This document shows positions 62,781 through 64,000 of a stretch of DNA of 64,000 nucleotides, piece by piece. The stretch covers positions 186,001 through 250,000 of the forward strand of contig OZ252050.1 in assembly GCA_965247975.1 (NCBI GenBank), given 5' to 3'. Below the pieces are notes generated by a model, which had not been told where the DNA came from, did no database searches, and saw nothing but the letters and a program-made list of their open reading frames with translations. Position 1 is the first letter of the stretch. Each line of letters opens with the position of its first letter. Source of the DNA: Taishania sp965247975. Lineage in GTDB: Bacteria; Bacteroidota; Bacteroidia; Flavobacteriales_D; Crocinitomicaceae. The position numbers and the translations under genes are program-made.

Positions 62781-64000
62781 CTACAACGGTATATTCCCAT
62801 GTTTCTTTCTCGGTAACTCCTCCGCTTTGTTTTCCAACATTTTGAATCCTGCAATGACTTTTGCACGCGTTTCTTCTGGAAGAATTACATCATCAACGAT
62901 GCCACGCTCTGCTGCACGGTAAGGATTTGCAAACATTTCGGCATATTCTGCTTCTTTTTCTTTCCATTTCGCTTCTGGATCCGCTGACTCGGCAATTTCA
63001 CGTTTGAAAATAATTTCTGCAGCTCCTTTGGCTCCCATTACGGCGATTTCGGCTGTTGGCCAAGCAAAATTTAAATCTGCGCCAATGCTTTTTGAGTTCA
63101 TCACATCAAACGCTCCGCCATACGCTTTTCGCGTAATTACTGTAATTCTTGGAACTGTAGCTTCTGAAAATGCATACAATAGTTTTGCTCCGTGCGTGAT
63201 AATTCCACGCCATTCTTGATCTGTTCCAGGTAAAAATCCAGGTACATCTTCGAAAACCAATAATGGAATATTAAATGAATCACAAAAACGAACAAAGCGA
63301 GCGCCTTTGCGTGAAGCATCTATGTCTAAAACTCCTGCCAACGAAGCTGGCTGATTTGCAATAATTCCCACTGATCTTCCTTCAATCCGCGCAAATCCAA
63401 CTACGATGTTTTTCGCAAAATCTTCGTGAACTTCACGGAAACTTGCGTCATCAATGACGGCATCAATCACTTTTCGGATATCGTAAGGTAAATTGCTATT
63501 GTCAGGAATTATGTTCTTGATAACTTCTAGCTTATTTTTTGAAAATTCGAATTTACTTGGTTGAGGAGCTAGTTCATTGCAGTTTTGTGGTAAGAAAGTC
63601 AATAAATCTCTGACTTTTTTCAAACATTCAACATCGTTGGAAGCAGTAAAATGATTCACACCTGATTTTTCGGCGTGGGCTTTTGCTCCTCCAAGATCTT
63701 CTGAACTAACTTCTTCGTGGGTTACTGTTTTAACAACGTTTGGTCCTGTAACGAACATGTATGATGTGTCTTCCACCATGAACACAAAATCCGTTAAAGC
63801 AGGAGAGTAAACTGCTCCTCCAGCACAGGGTCCCATGATTACTGAAATTTGAGGAACAACACCTGAAGCGCGTGTATTTCGGTAAAAAATATCTGCATAT
63901 CCTGCCAATGAAACAACTCCTTCTTGAATACGCGCACCACCAGAATCGTTTAATCCAATGACAGGCGCACCATTTTTCATTGCCAAATCCATGATACGGC
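62781..64000 (-). CDS. Acyl-CoA carboxylase beta subunit (carboxyltransferase), N-terminus beyond window
   Basis: At least 405 residues; the frame stays open past base 64000, so the ATG at 63992 is internal. Roughly 110 N-terminal residues of a typical 510-residue protein are missing. Biotin-dependent carboxyltransferase motifs: LNDSGGARIQEGV, GPCAGGAVYSPALTDF, DVPGFLPGTDQEWRGIITHG, RKAYGGAFDVMNSK and MGAKGAAEIIF. The pattern is closest to propionyl-CoA carboxylase beta, but methylmalonyl-CoA decarboxylase alpha or a broader acyl-CoA carboxylase cannot be excluded. It transfers carboxyl from carboxybiotin to acyl-CoA in the cytosol. Partner biotin subunits are not in the window. Confidence 0.92.
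   Translation of the reverse strand, partial: RIMDLAMKNGAPVIGLNDSGGARIQEGVVSLAGYADIFYRNTRASGVVPQISVIMGPCAGGAVYSPALTDFVFMVEDTSYMFVTGPNVVKTVTHEEVSSEDLGGAKAHAEKSGVNHFTASNDVECLKKVRDLLTFLPQNCNELAPQPSKFEFSKNKLEVIKNIIPDNSNLPYDIRKVIDAVIDDASFREVHEDFAKNIVVGFARIEGRSVGIIANQPASLAGVLDIDASRKGARFVRFCDSFNIPLLVFEDVPGFLPGTDQEWRGIITHGAKLLYAFSEATVPRITVITRKAYGGAFDVMNSKSIGADLNFAWPTAEIAVMGAKGAAEIIFKREIAESADPEAKWKEKEAEYAEMFANPYRAAERGIVDDVILPEETRAKVIAGFKMLENKAEELPRKKHGNIPL

Noticed and set aside
1..64000. tRNA, rRNA, insertion sequences, phage genes or anti-phage systems
   Set aside because: Looked for in the intergenic gaps and the gene list; nothing convincing was seen, and the gaps are short.

Overview
The window is AT-rich DNA from a Bacteroidota member, most likely a gliding or adhesive flavobacterium (Crocinitomicaceae/Fluviicola-like; the family is a guess from gene style). 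The evidence is three proteins with type B type IX secretion system (T9SS) C-terminal sorting domains, two PorP/SprF-family proteins, two PorE-like OmpA proteins, DUF4292, and weak ribosome binding sites. I saw no rRNA, tRNA, CRISPR array or transposase.

Region 1 (1-29.8 kb) holds two copies of one three-gene cassette: type B sorted adhesin, SprF-like outer-membrane protein, then OmpA/LysM cell-wall anchor. In copy 1 only the end of the adhesin is in the window (1-713), followed by sprF-like 1 and ompA-like 1. Copy 2 starts with a small secreted protein and a single 20.8-kb gene for a 6,941-residue repeat adhesin, followed by sprF-like 2 and ompA-like 2. The two OmpA proteins are nearly identical. 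The giant protein carries 23 SprB-like units of 79 residues, then 41 Ig/cadherin-like units of about 96-100 residues in four homogenised sub-families, then HYR domains and the sorting domain. A third type B cargo, an SBBP-repeat protein, lies on the minus strand (29842-32439) between two copies of a 35-bp terminator sequence.

Region 2 (32.7-35.0 kb) has an enoyl-CoA hydratase overlapping a polysaccharide flippase.

Region 3 (35.1-55.0 kb) is a Wzy-type exopolysaccharide locus of two convergent operons. The plus operon encodes a three-domain kinase/nucleotidyltransferase-like fusion, an acyltransferase, three glycosyltransferases, the MraY/WecA-like initiating transferase, and a signalling trio (NtrC-type regulator, FIST sensor, hybrid histidine kinase). 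The minus operon encodes a single receiver protein, the OPX export lipoprotein, a chain-length regulator with a decayed tyrosine-kinase domain, a Wzx flippase, a glycosyltransferase and a Wzy-like polymerase. Together they form a nearly complete assembly and export pathway with its own control genes.

Region 4 (55.3-64 kb) is housekeeping: dut, a sugar-phosphate nucleotidyltransferase, a TPR lipoprotein, a DUF4292 lipoprotein and an EnvC-like LytM protein in one plus-strand run. On the minus strand follow a small membrane protein, aspS, and the C-terminal part of an acyl-CoA carboxylase beta subunit that runs off the window end.
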